A DNA stretch of 64,000 nt from Tritrichomonas musculus (taxonomy: Eukaryota; Parabasalia; Tritrichomonadida; Tritrichomonadidae), in contig JAPFFF010000002.1 of NCBI GenBank assembly GCA_039105265.1, forward strand, positions 372,001 through 436,000. Direction: 5' to 3'. Shown here in pieces: positions 31,384 through 40,262 of this stretch. Made by a program: the position numbers and the translations under genes. Numbering within the stretch: the first letter of the stretch is position 1; the number at the start of each line of letters is the position of its first letter. The notes under the pieces are model-generated. The model saw nothing but the letters and a program-made list of their open reading frames with translations, was not told the origin of the DNA and did no database searches.

Positions 31384-33142
31384 ACATCACAAACTAAAAA
31401 GGTATGGAAACTTCTATCCTCTCGACAGATCATTTTTCTTTCAAAATATAATTTTTTAATGATAGTATTAATGATAAATATAATATAAAAAGACATATTT
31501 TTCAAGAGGAATTTAAGATAAAAATAAATTATTTTTTTGAAAAAAATTGAATCCTAATCTGGTTATCTTAATTCAAAAAACAATTTTTTTTTTTATTTTT
31601 TTAGTTATAGTGTATAGACAAAAAAAAACTAATGGACAAAAACGACTTTCACTTCACCTCCACATAAAAAGTTGATTTATTTTCTTGAATATTGAAGTGT
31701 TTTAAATTATAATTTAATAATATTATTTTATATGTATTATATATTTTATTTTAATGATTATTACTTTAATTACTTGATTAGATCTGTTGTTAATTTCATA
31801 ATAAGAAAAAACTATTTTTTACTATTATCTCCATAAGCAATTGATTAAAATGGAATTAAAAGTTGAATTATTAATTGACACATGATTCTCATAATTATTG
31901 TCAGATAAAATAATTAAAAATCAAAATATAAATTGAAAAAAAGGTGTCTAATTATTTTCGGTTAAATCAATTTTTTTAATGGATAAAAAATTTTATTATC
32001 TTCATAGATATTTGTTGATTTACAAATAATTCATTACATTATTGATATTAATCTTAAAAACATAGAAATTATGAAACTAACTTTAAACGGGATCGAATTT
32101 TTTAAAAGTCATTATTATTTGCGATTATCAAAAAAACTCTGATTCTTATCTTTTTTTGGGATAAAAATATGCAAAACATATTTATTATTTAATAAATTGT
32201 TTTTTAAATGGATTTTAAGATTTCAAAGTTGGGGTATTGTTAAAATAATATCGAAAAATTAAAAAACAGAAATTTCATTTTATTTTGGGAAATATTTAGG
32301 CAATCTTAAATATTTTGCTATAGGTAAAACAATTAATTCATACTTTTAAAAAATATTAGATTGAATCATTGATAACATTTCTTTAAATTGAATTATTCAT
32401 CTTTTTTTCAATAAAATGAAAATTGCCATCAAAGTCATTATTTGCATAAAAGTATGATATGATTTTTAAAAAATAGTTTATATTCATCTAATATAAAATC
32501 AAATAAAAATAATAGATTTCCAATTTCTTTAACCAATTTATGTAAAAGAACCATTTTACAAAAATTCTTAAAAATGTTGAATTTAATTAGATTTTTTCCT
32601 CTTTCAAAAAGCTATTTGTGATATCCTTATCATTTATAATGTTTTATATACTGAGAACAATATAAATATGCATTAGATTTGCAAAAATAAAGAGGTCTCT
32701 TTTTGATATTATTTATCTTAAATAATGAAGATTTTCCCATTTTTTTTTATATAAATAAAATTAGGTTTAAAAATATATATCAAAAATTCTATTAGTTTGA
32801 TCAAAACTCCATTATTTAGGATTTTGTTGAAAAAAAATTCTAAAAATGATATAAAAAGGTTATATGAAAACTTTTTGATAAAAAATAAAAAAATTAAAAA
32901 TTGTTATATCCTAAAATTATTTAGTTCTTTTTCTTATATTACTTTAAAAAAATATTTAATATAATATTTATTATTTATAAAGTGGGTAAAATCTATTTTA
33001 AGAACTCATTTATAGAAATGTTTAAAAAATTTATGATAATTAAAAACTCAAAGAAAATGCTTGAAAATAGAATATTTTTATTATTAGATGATGAAGTATA
33101 TTTGTACAAATTTTCAAGGCAAAAATATAATTCTAAAGCAAA

Positions 33143-34902
33143 TTAAGGTACAAATCCAGTACGTTTAATATTGAGAGGGTACCCGTTTATTATTTGTGAG
33201 AAGTCCCTCCCCAGAAAAAGTCGATGAATTCTGTTTAAACGCATGAAAATGTCAGATTCCACTTTTTGCCAAAATATAGGCCAATTTTTTTTAATATTCT
33301 AAAATTTAATTTTTATCTTCTTTTTTCTATTAGTAAAAATACTTTTCTTTTCAGTAATCAAGCTATTTATCAAAGTTATCCTATATACAATACTATATTT
33401 GATATCAAAGTTCGATCAATAATCAAGATTTTCATATTATTATTCTGAAATATCAAAATATTATTTAATATCATATAAGAAATGAAATATGATTATATTT
33501 AATATCATATAAGTAATAAATCCTTTTTCATTATATATATTTAGGCAAAATAAAATTCTTTTAATTATCTTATTGTTTTTAACAAAAAGTTTCAACGCTT
33601 ACATTTACTGAATTTTGAAACAAATATTGAAAGTAACTTTATTTATTTATTCTCAATTGTGTAAAATAAATTCTTAAAATTTAAAAAAGATATTCAACTC
33701 AATTCGGAAATTTTCATGTCCGATAGGATTATTTTTCGATATATCTCAATTAAAAAATATTACAAAAGTAAATTTATTAAAAATATAATTTATATATTAA
33801 AATATATATTTGATAAATCAAAAAAATAATATATAAATGTTTATTTAATAAGATATTATTCTTTTAAATTGAATGAAACGTGAAAATTAAATAACTAAGT
33901 TTATTATGATACCGAATAAAAGAAAAGTTGCTTCGATCAGAATAAATGTCGAAAAAGATGAATTAATTAATCTCATAAAATATGATTTAAATGCGAGATT
34001 GGCTTTTGCACATTATATGCCGATATATACGCAATCAAAATTAGAAAATAATTACGAAGTTCAATAAAAATGTATTAATTCTATCAAAGAATCAATTATT
34101 CTTTTATTTCCTCAACCGTTCCGAAAAGATCTTCTATTCAAAAAAAAAAATTCAAGATTTAATTAATGAACTTATGGATGAACAAATTTTTGATATGCCA
34201 CATTATATTTGTAATGAATTGAAAAAATTGTCTGGGACAATCAATGCTTTTTCACAATATGTTAATTCAGTTATTCAAAACATTGAGTTAACGATTATCC
34301 AAAAAAATTTGCGTTTTAATAAGAAATCTCAAAAATATTTGCTCAATTTCAAAAAAGAAATCAATTGTAACATTAATAATTTTATAAGAAAGCTAAAAAT
34401 TTTAGATTGTAGCATGGAGGTTGATTCATTTTTTACTGAAGATGCAATTATAAATCAAATTAAGAGTCAAAACTCAAATTGCAATTATCCTAGATTAGCA
34501 AAAGTCCAAGTTGATAAATCTCAAATATCAATTAATTCAAATGAGAGTAAAATAAACAAAGATGAAAATGATCTATCGCAAATAAATCCTCAAATGTATT
34601 GTCGATCTCCGGTGCATACCATTTCGCCTTTAATCCATTCTCCAATTGCATCCACAATGAGTGCCGAACGACAATTTCAGTTTTCAAATGCTAATTCAAA
34701 TGCGAAAATTTGTTTTAATGAAGTTTCTTCATGATTTCAATATTATTTGAATAATAAAAATAAAAATAATTATAATACCAAGTTCCTTTTGTTATATAAA
34801 AAAAAAAAATAAAAAAAAGGTTAATAGTAGAAACGAACCATGTTTCTTTATCATATGTCAAAAAATTTTGCGGTTTCTTAACGTACTGGATTTGTACCTT
34901 AA
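33143..34902. repeat. Inverted pair of an exact 23-base repeat
   Basis: The word TTAAGGTACAAATCCAGTAC, continuing to 23 bases, occurs at 33143-33165. It recurs exactly on the other strand at 34880-34902, directly inside the right mariner-like end. The left mariner-like end lacks it. The pair brackets the broken gene 33906-34734. Confidence 0.75.
33906..34734 (+). pseudogene. Broken gene of unknown function
   Basis: A reading frame starts at the ATG at 33906 and meets a TAA at 34065-34067. The same frame then continues open with sensible composition (for example SIILLFPQPFRKDLLF) to a run of A residues near 34140-34150, where the frame must shift by one base to continue into the open stretch from 34174 to 34734. 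So the gene carries at least one nonsense mutation and one frameshift. The distal part is helical (LKKLSGTINAFSQYVNSVIQ), then polar and serine/asparagine-rich. No transposase motif was seen and the family is not recognised. Confidence 0.55.
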
Positions 34903-34975
34903 GTTGTTTTTGTCCATTAATTTTTTTTTGTCTATACACTATATATTATTTTTAAACATAATTATATAAGTAATT

Positions 34976-36051
34976 CAGGGATGCTTATCGATAAACCGTT
35001 TTATTGGTCATCGGATGATTATCGATAATCCGATAATATCGATAAAAAACCGTCCGATGAATAATGACTATCGATAAATACGTTTTTCTAACCGTCCGAT
35101 AAATGGTCTTATCGGATGATAACCGTCCGATAAATGGTCTCATGATCCGATAAATTGTAAAATATTTATCGATAAATATCGATAAATTTTAAATAGTCCT
35201 TCAATTTTTATTGATATTTATCGATAAAATAACTATAATGCATTTTTTATTTATAAACATCGATAAAAAAATATAAATCATTACTGATTTGATTGAGCCT
35301 CGTGTTAAACATTGATTTTACTAAGTTAAAGCATTAAAAAACAACAAATAATAACAAATAAGAATTTAAAAATATTATTACTATTTTTTCTTTAATTGCA
35401 TATATTTAAAGTAAAAAGCATTAAATTGATGGATGATAGCAAAAAATATTATGAAGTATTACCAATACAACATAATGGAAATATTTAAGTCTTGATTTAT
35501 TAGCAATTCTATTATTAATCAATGATTAACCTCAAAAAACACTTGTAATAAGCCACAAGTGGCGAAAAATACACTTTCTTCAGGTAAATTAATGAATTTC
35601 ATTGTGTTGACTACTTTTGAATCGAAATACCGAATTTTTTATATTTCATATATCCACCGAAATAACAAGTATAATTATTTTTTTTCAACAATAATATTTT
35701 ATATAAAATATAAATTTATTGGTAACTCACTTTTCTTTAGAAAAAATAAAAGTTTCTGATGATAAATATTATATAACATCAAGAATTATTTTTATATTTT
35801 TTTATTAAAAAACATTATAAACAAAGAAAAAAAACATTATGCGCTTAAATTTTTAAAATCCAATTATTAGTTCTTTCTAAAAAGTTATATTTATCGGTAG
35901 TTATCGGATCCAAAATTTTAATCAGATAACAAATTTATCGATAAAAATTTTCATTTATCGATATTTATCTGTCATCGAAAGTTTATCAGATAATATCGAT
36001 ATTCATTGGACGATCATAACCGTTATCGGATAATATCGATAAGCAACCCTG
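34976..36051. mobile_element. Non-autonomous hAT element (MITE-like) with 8-bp target duplication
   Basis: The element begins CAGGGATGCTTATCGATA. Its right end, on the other strand, begins CAGGGTTGCTTATCGATA (17 of 18 identical), the classic CAGGG start of hAT termini. It is flanked on both sides by AAGTAATT (34968-34975 and 36052-36059), an exact 8-bp duplication as hAT transposases make. About 200 bases at each end are packed with TATCGATAA, TCCGATAA and CCGTCCGATAAATGG motifs in both orientations, typical subterminal transposase-binding repeats. The interior has no transposase. Mobilisation by an enzyme like the one at 1-965 is possible but not shown. Confidence 0.93.
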
Positions 36052-36059
36052 AAGTAATT

Positions 36060-36509
36060 TATATTTCATGAGGAAGAACTCGAAATTTATCATTTTTTAT
36101 ATTCATATCACAAGTGATATGAATTATTTTAACCTAAGAGGCGAATTTTTTTACCTAAAAGGCGAATTTCAAAATTTTGAAAATTATGAGTTTATACAGG
36201 AAATTGTTTTCTAATTTTCTTCATATTGATATTAAAAATTCTATTCCCAATTCGTTCAAATCACTTTTTCCATTTTTATTGTTGATTATAAAGCATCATG
36301 GATAAGCAAACCAAGCAAAGATTATTCATTTTTAATATTTTTTTCCTAAAACTCAAGCAAATTCGCCAAATTTACTAAATAAAAGCGATTTACAAAATAA
36401 CTATCGTACAAATTCCAGCACATAGTTAGCAGATGAAATTTATAATTGACCAATAAAGATGAAAATTTTTTGACCAAAATGGTTAATATATTTTTTTTGT
36501 TAAAAGTAA
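36060..36509. other. Junction between hAT element and older Maverick remnant
   Basis: No gene. It holds a perfect palindrome ATTCATATCAC-AA-GTGATATGAAT (36101-36124), a direct repeat of the form ACCTAA(G/A)AGGCGAATTT (near 36132 and 36151), and a 16-base direct repeat ACCAATAAAGATGAAA (36448-36463 and 36510-36525). The left edge of the older element must lie in or near this stretch, but no terminal repeat is recognised. Confidence 0.5.
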
Positions 36510-36857
36510 ACCAATAAAGATGAAAGAATTATTTTGTTAAATGTGTTAACCAATAATTTTGATGTAGTTAGTTATGATGTTAAGGACATAACCTCGAAAG
36601 TAGAGGTATTAAATGCAGAAATGGGAGAGACTAAAAGGATTACTAAACATTTACAAGAAGACATGGACCAGGTTAGAATAGTATCTAATGTATCATTAGC
36701 ATTTGGAGTTATAGGAACTGCAGGTAGTATAGCTAATGTTGGTTTTACATTGTTTCGAACAGGGTTCACATTTACAAAGGCTGGTATAGATGCTACTATT
36801 GAAGGTGTATCACAAGGTGAACAAGCTTTGTATCATCTAGGTGATGGAAGCAACCTG
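36510..36857 (+). pseudogene. Fibre-like gene of the older element, left part (interrupted by Maverick)
   Basis: The frame is open from 36510 (after a TAA) to the insertion point, with no ATG near its start, so the 5' end is missing. It reads through a helical stretch (KVEVLNAEMGETKRITKHL) and a glycine-rich hydrophobic stretch (VSLAFGVIGTAGSIANVGF). The frame continues without shift on the far side of the Maverick at 57255 once one copy of AACCTG is discounted, proving a single original gene. Confidence 0.8.
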
Positions 36858-37303
36858 AGTAGTATATGGGTGGGCTTATGTGCAGGGGATAAAAAATGAC
36901 CCCCTTGTCATAGGGTTTACAGACCCCAAACCTCAGCTACATGACTCAAAAAATCGCCACTTTTTCAAAATTAGCTCTTGAAACTTTCACAAAATGGCAT
37001 AGACAAATTTTGAATAAATTGACAAACTCCAAAAAATAACAACAACGAAAAATAGAACTTTCAAAAATTTTTTATTTTTTTATCAGCAATTTATAATGTC
37101 AAACCAAGCCGAACAATTAAGCACCCTCATTAATAGAATCAACAAAAAGCTAAAAGGATGGAGACCAGCATTAAAATACCTCTACGATAATGATGATGTT
37201 GTTGACGGAGTACTAAAAGAGATAAATCACTTTATTGAACAACTAAAGAAATTCAACGGTCCTATTGAATTAATTGCTGAACTTGAAGAACTCATTTATT
37301 AGA
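36858..37303 (+). repeat. Maverick left terminal inverted repeat
   Basis: 446 bases, matching the reverse complement of 56803-57248. Identity ends at ATTAGA/TCTAAT, three bases into different flanking sequence. The outer 238 bases are non-coding and the inner 207 carry a 68-codon gene. Confidence 0.97.
37096..37302 (+). CDS. TIR-encoded 68-aa protein, left copy
   Basis: Small helical charged protein (starts MSNQAEQLSTLINRINKKLK, ends IELIAELEELIY). It lies wholly inside the terminal repeat, so an identical copy exists at the other end. It is preceded by a T-rich TTTATTTTTTTATC motif like other genes of the element. No family recognised. Maintenance of an open frame in the repeat suggests a function, perhaps in binding the ends, but that is conjecture. 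Confidence 0.7.
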   Translation: MSNQAEQLSTLINRINKKLKGWRPALKYLYDNDDVVDGVLKEINHFIEQLKKFNGPIELIAELEELIY

Positions 37304-37372
37304 AAGATTTCTGAAGTGTCTTCAATGACGTTTTTATTTTTGTTTTTTGTTTTTTAATTTCACTCTAAAGAT

Positions 37373-37831
37373 ATGTCAACACCAAAGGTTTATGATTACA
37401 TCAATTCACTTATTGAAATGTTAGATGAATCAGAGAAGTTCAAACAATGTGATTTCTCAATTCTGTGTGATAGATATCCAATACCTTGTGGAAAGGCTGC
37501 ATATAAATCTAAAGTGATATACATATCATTGAAGAACAAAGATAATGAATTCAAACGATTATATTATGATAAGATTGTTGAACTCGGGCTCGAATATATA
37601 ACATTAACATCAAATGTTAGAAGAAGAATATCAACAACATCTATTGAGTTCTTCGTTGAAGGTTCAAATAAAGAGCAATCATTTAAAGAATACAAGTATT
37701 ATAATTACAGTATCAGAAAGGCAACAGATAAGAAAACAAAAGAACTCATAGAACAAATGAGACAAAAATATAATATCAATACACCACAACTGTTTGTTGG
37801 TGTTCAACAACAAATTGTATTAGATGAATGA
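37373..37831 (+). CDS. Maverick protein of unknown function (152 aa)
   Basis: No family recognised. Mixed helix/strand composition with two cysteine pairs in the first third (QCDFSILCDRYPIPCG) and a basic middle (SNVRRRISTTSIEFF). No membrane segment. It is preceded by TTTTTATTTTTG. Its 3' end overlaps the convergent ATPase gene by 12 bases, showing how tightly the element is packed. The usual adenain protease triad (His, acidic residue, Gln, Cys in order) is not visible here. Confidence 0.7.
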   Translation: MSTPKVYDYINSLIEMLDESEKFKQCDFSILCDRYPIPCGKAAYKSKVIYISLKNKDNEFKRLYYDKIVELGLEYITLTSNVRRRISTTSIEFFVEGSNKEQSFKEYKYYNYSIRKATDKKTKELIEQMRQKYNINTPQLFVGVQQQIVLDE

Positions 37832-38734
37832 AAGGTTATTAGTTCGAACATTGATTAAAACGAATTGATGTGCTTTCATTGTTCTGTATCGATTCCATAT
37901 CTCTTCGAAATCTATTGGGAATGGAACTTGTTGATATATGTAGCCGAGTTTCTGTCGTGAATAACCACTGAAGATGAAGAATGATGTTGCATTATTTTTC
38001 CATTCTGTTGTTAAAGCTTTGAAGAACTGGATGTTAACGAATATGATTAGATTCTTGTGTCGAAGCTGACTAATAGTATTGATAAAATAGGATGATTTAA
38101 TTAGTTTCGATTTCAAGAAGTCTTCACAAAGAATGATTGTATTTAGCGGTTTATTCGGTTGACCTAGTTTATTGATATGAAGAAACTCAAACATATCGTT
38201 TAACTTCTTTTCATCGATTACTATTTTTGGTGTTGATGAATATTTGTTATACAATTCTTTATATAAATCAAGCTGTTTAAGATATTCTTCAGCATTGCTG
38301 TCAGCAACAGTTTTTATTGGTAGCTGTATCAATTCGCGTTGACTTTCGAATGTAGCATCGTTAATTGTTCCGTTTCGTGATACATAAACGATTAAATGAA
38401 AGCCAGCGTTCTTCATTCGAGACATTTGAATAACATCTCGTAGCATTATATGACTCTTTCCTTTACCTTGTTGACCAACGAGTATGTTCAATGAATTGTA
38501 ATATGAATAGATACCGTTTGCGATTGGTCTGATTGATTCATTCTTTATTTTTGATTCATTGCGTTGATATGCTTTATTCATTTCATCATCAATATTAAAT
38601 GTCTTTTCATTAACAGTTGGTTTGAATGATTCATATTCAAATGCAAAGCTCATTTGGTCATCATCATAATCAGAGCCACTAGAGAATAAAATCTCATTAT
38701 AATTAAAGTGCGTCGGTTTCATGAAACGTTTCAT
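37820..38734 (-). CDS. A32/FtsK-like genome-packaging ATPase (304 aa)
   Basis: P-loop ATPase of the FtsK-HerA superfamily as found in Polintons, virophages and large DNA viruses. Walker A is VGQQGKGKS (about residues 86-94) after a short strand (SLNILVGQQ). Walker B is LNTIILCEDFL (about 197-207) with hydrophobic strand and acidic pair. Downstream, the ISQLRHKNLIIFVNIQFF block fits the sensor strand conserved in the Polinton ATPases. It would pump the element's DNA into capsids made of the major capsid protein at 53645-55510. N-terminal 60 residues are acidic and probably disordered. Length fits the family. Confidence 0.9.
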   Translation of the reverse strand: MKRFMKPTHFNYNEILFSSGSDYDDDQMSFAFEYESFKPTVNEKTFNIDDEMNKAYQRNESKIKNESIRPIANGIYSYYNSLNILVGQQGKGKSHIMLRDVIQMSRMKNAGFHLIVYVSRNGTINDATFESQRELIQLPIKTVADSNAEEYLKQLDLYKELYNKYSSTPKIVIDEKKLNDMFEFLHINKLGQPNKPLNTIILCEDFLKSKLIKSSYFINTISQLRHKNLIIFVNIQFFKALTTEWKNNATSFFIFSGYSRQKLGYIYQQVPFPIDFEEIWNRYRTMKAHQFVLINVRTNNLSFI

Positions 38735-38760
38735 TTCTTTTAGTTTTCGTTAAAGCTCAG

Positions 38761-38892
38761 TCATGAATACATTTTTGTTCTTATCTCTTCACTGAGTTCT
38801 GGTTCTTTGTCAGGAATCATTAATGATACTTCAACAATCTTCACTAAAAATAAACCTGTTAATAATGAAACAACTAATATTTCATATATCAT
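38761..38892 (-). CDS. Small single-pass membrane protein (43 aa)
   Basis: A 44-codon frame fills the otherwise empty gap between the ATPase and the next gene. It starts MIYEILVVSLLTGLFLVKIV, one clear hydrophobic helix at the extreme N-terminus, followed by a short charged tail (PDKEPELSEEIRTK). The fit into the gap, the orientation shared with neighbours and the membrane segment support it. No family can be named for so short a protein. Confidence 0.5.
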   Translation of the reverse strand: MIYEILVVSLLTGLFLVKIVEVSLMIPDKEPELSEEIRTKMYS

Positions 38893-38902
38893 TTATTAGT
38901 CT

Positions 38903-39508
38903 TTAAATACATGTTTTCAATGAAATGTTGTGTCTAATGAGTTCAGTATAAATGCTATTATATTTGTATTTCAAGTCATTTGATTCATTATTTTTGTACA
39001 CCAATATCCTATCAATTAAAAGATATTTGGAACGAGAAACACAACCATTGCACGAACAATCATCATTGACAATCAATTCAACTTTATCAGCTTGTGTTAG
39101 TAATTTGATGAGTTCCATTAATGTATTTGAATGACAAATCAATAAATCATTGACTTTTATCGGATTTGTTTCATAGATTGATAACAATATCTCAAGGAAT
39201 TTGTTTTTGGTTTCAAGTTCTGTTATATCAGCACCAATATCACTGATACCTCTTTCTAGGGAAACGTTGTTTGTTGGATGCTGTGATTGATATACTCCAC
39301 TCATCTGAGGTATAGTAAAATTTGTGGCTTGAGATGATTGTGGTAAGGGTTGAACTGATGGATATTCAACTGGTTGTGGTTGCTTTGGTTTGATGTTTAT
39401 ATTAATACTGGTTGATTGTTCCTGCTTAACTGATGCATCGTTTTCTGACGATAATATACGAGCTTTATTCATATTAAAGTTATTCGTTTTAGGTAAAAAT
39501 AAAACCAA
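38903..39508 (-). CDS. Maverick protein of unknown function (201 aa or 189 aa)
   Basis: The N-terminal third is proline/glutamine/serine-rich (KPKQPQPVEYPSVQPLPQSS). A helical middle (LETKNKFLEILLSIYETN) and a C-terminal region with a cysteine cluster (DDCSCNGCVSR) follow; the cluster could bind metal. The longer frame starts at 39508, but the ATG at 39472 (MNKARILSS) is more likely, since TTTTATTTTTAC, the T-rich motif seen before other genes here, lies between the two. No family recognised. Confidence 0.65.
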   Translation of the reverse strand: MVLFLPKTNNFNMNKARILSSENDASVKQEQSTSININIKPKQPQPVEYPSVQPLPQSSQATNFTIPQMSGVYQSQHPTNNVSLERGISDIGADITELETKNKFLEILLSIYETNPIKVNDLLICHSNTLMELIKLLTQADKVELIVNDDCSCNGCVSRSKYLLIDRILVYKNNESNDLKYKYNSIYTELIRHNISLKTCI

Positions 39509-39535
39509 TCAATGATGAGTCATTCATTGAATCAT

Positions 39536-39781
39536 TTACAAAGTCAACTGTTCAGCTGATTTGATACGTTCATCAATAGCTCTTAATTGTATTTTGATTG
39601 ATTCAATATCATTAAATAGTTGTTTATAAATCGACAATATGTGAATCATCTTATCAAACTTTCCGTTTAATGCATCATCTTCAGAATTCATACATTCATT
39701 GAATATCTTGTCTTTAACTATTCGAAACTGAGCGTGTAAAGATGATGTATCACAACTCAAACCATTAATTGCACTATTCAT
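39536..39781 (-). CDS. Small helical Maverick protein (81 aa)
   Basis: Almost entirely helical and charged (FNDIESIKIQLRAIDERIKS), likely a short coiled coil. TTTATTTTTGG precedes the ATG, the element's recurrent upstream motif. It belongs to a run of minus-strand genes (39820, 39536, 38903, 38761, 37820). Family not recognised. Confidence 0.6.
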   Translation of the reverse strand: MNSAINGLSCDTSSLHAQFRIVKDKIFNECMNSEDDALNGKFDKMIHILSIYKQLFNDIESIKIQLRAIDERIKSAEQLTL

Positions 39782-39819
39782 TTTAAACCAAAAATAAACA
39801 AATTAATTAAATGATATTT

Positions 39820-40170
39820 TTATTCTTTGTTGTTCTTAAATGCCAACAATCTGTTAATCATATATGATGATACATTTAACTTCAATTTTTCCTTCAATAA
39901 GTTTTGTGTATATGAACACCTTTTATGTCCTGGCAACTTATTTATATCATTCATTACTTTATCATCAAGGAATTCTAAAGCTTTTTCACGTTCATCCTTG
40001 TTCAAGAACTTTGATGAATTGAATATTGAACGCGTTCTTTTATGGTTTGCTTCTGTATTTGCTTCTTCATTTGTTTCTTCTTCTTCACTTACTTCTTGTT
40101 TTGATTCTAATATCAAAAGTAATTTATGTATTTCTTCAATGTGTTTTATTATTTCTCTTAACTCAGACAT
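39820..40170 (-). CDS. Small Maverick protein, possible DNA-binding C-terminus (116 aa)
   Basis: A helical N-terminus (ELREIIKHIEEIHKLLLIL) is followed by a glutamate-rich linker and a basic C-terminal half. RCSYTQNLLKEKLKLNVSSYMINRLLAF has the spacing of a helix-turn-helix, which I infer only from pattern. Divergent from polB with 92 bases between the two starts, so a shared promoter region is likely. Confidence 0.6.
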   Translation of the reverse strand: MSELREIIKHIEEIHKLLLILESKQEVSEEEETNEEANTEANHKRTRSIFNSSKFLNKDEREKALEFLDDKVMNDINKLPGHKRCSYTQNLLKEKLKLNVSSYMINRLLAFKNNKE

Positions 40171-40262
40171 TTCAATGAAATAAAAAACTCGAAATATTTT
40201 TTATTTTTTGATTTAACATTTTTTCAAATTTCAAATAATTTGATTTTTTAATAATATCATAA

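Larger units (their letters stand above)
31606..34943. mobile_element. Candidate Tc1/mariner-like element or element pair bounded by 43-bp inverted repeats
   Basis: The left end at 31606-31648 begins TATAGTGTATAGAC, then an A run, then TAATGGACAAAAAC. The right end at 34901-34943 is its reverse complement with two mismatches in 43 bases. The TA/TAGTGTATAGACAAAA pattern and TA at both borders fit Tc1/mariner termini. The 3.3-kb interior has no transposase. It contains a broken unknown gene (33906-34734) and about 2.2 kb of AT-rich non-coding sequence (31649-33905). It could be one non-autonomous element or two solo ends of separate copies, because the sequences just inside the two ends differ. 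Confidence 0.5.
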
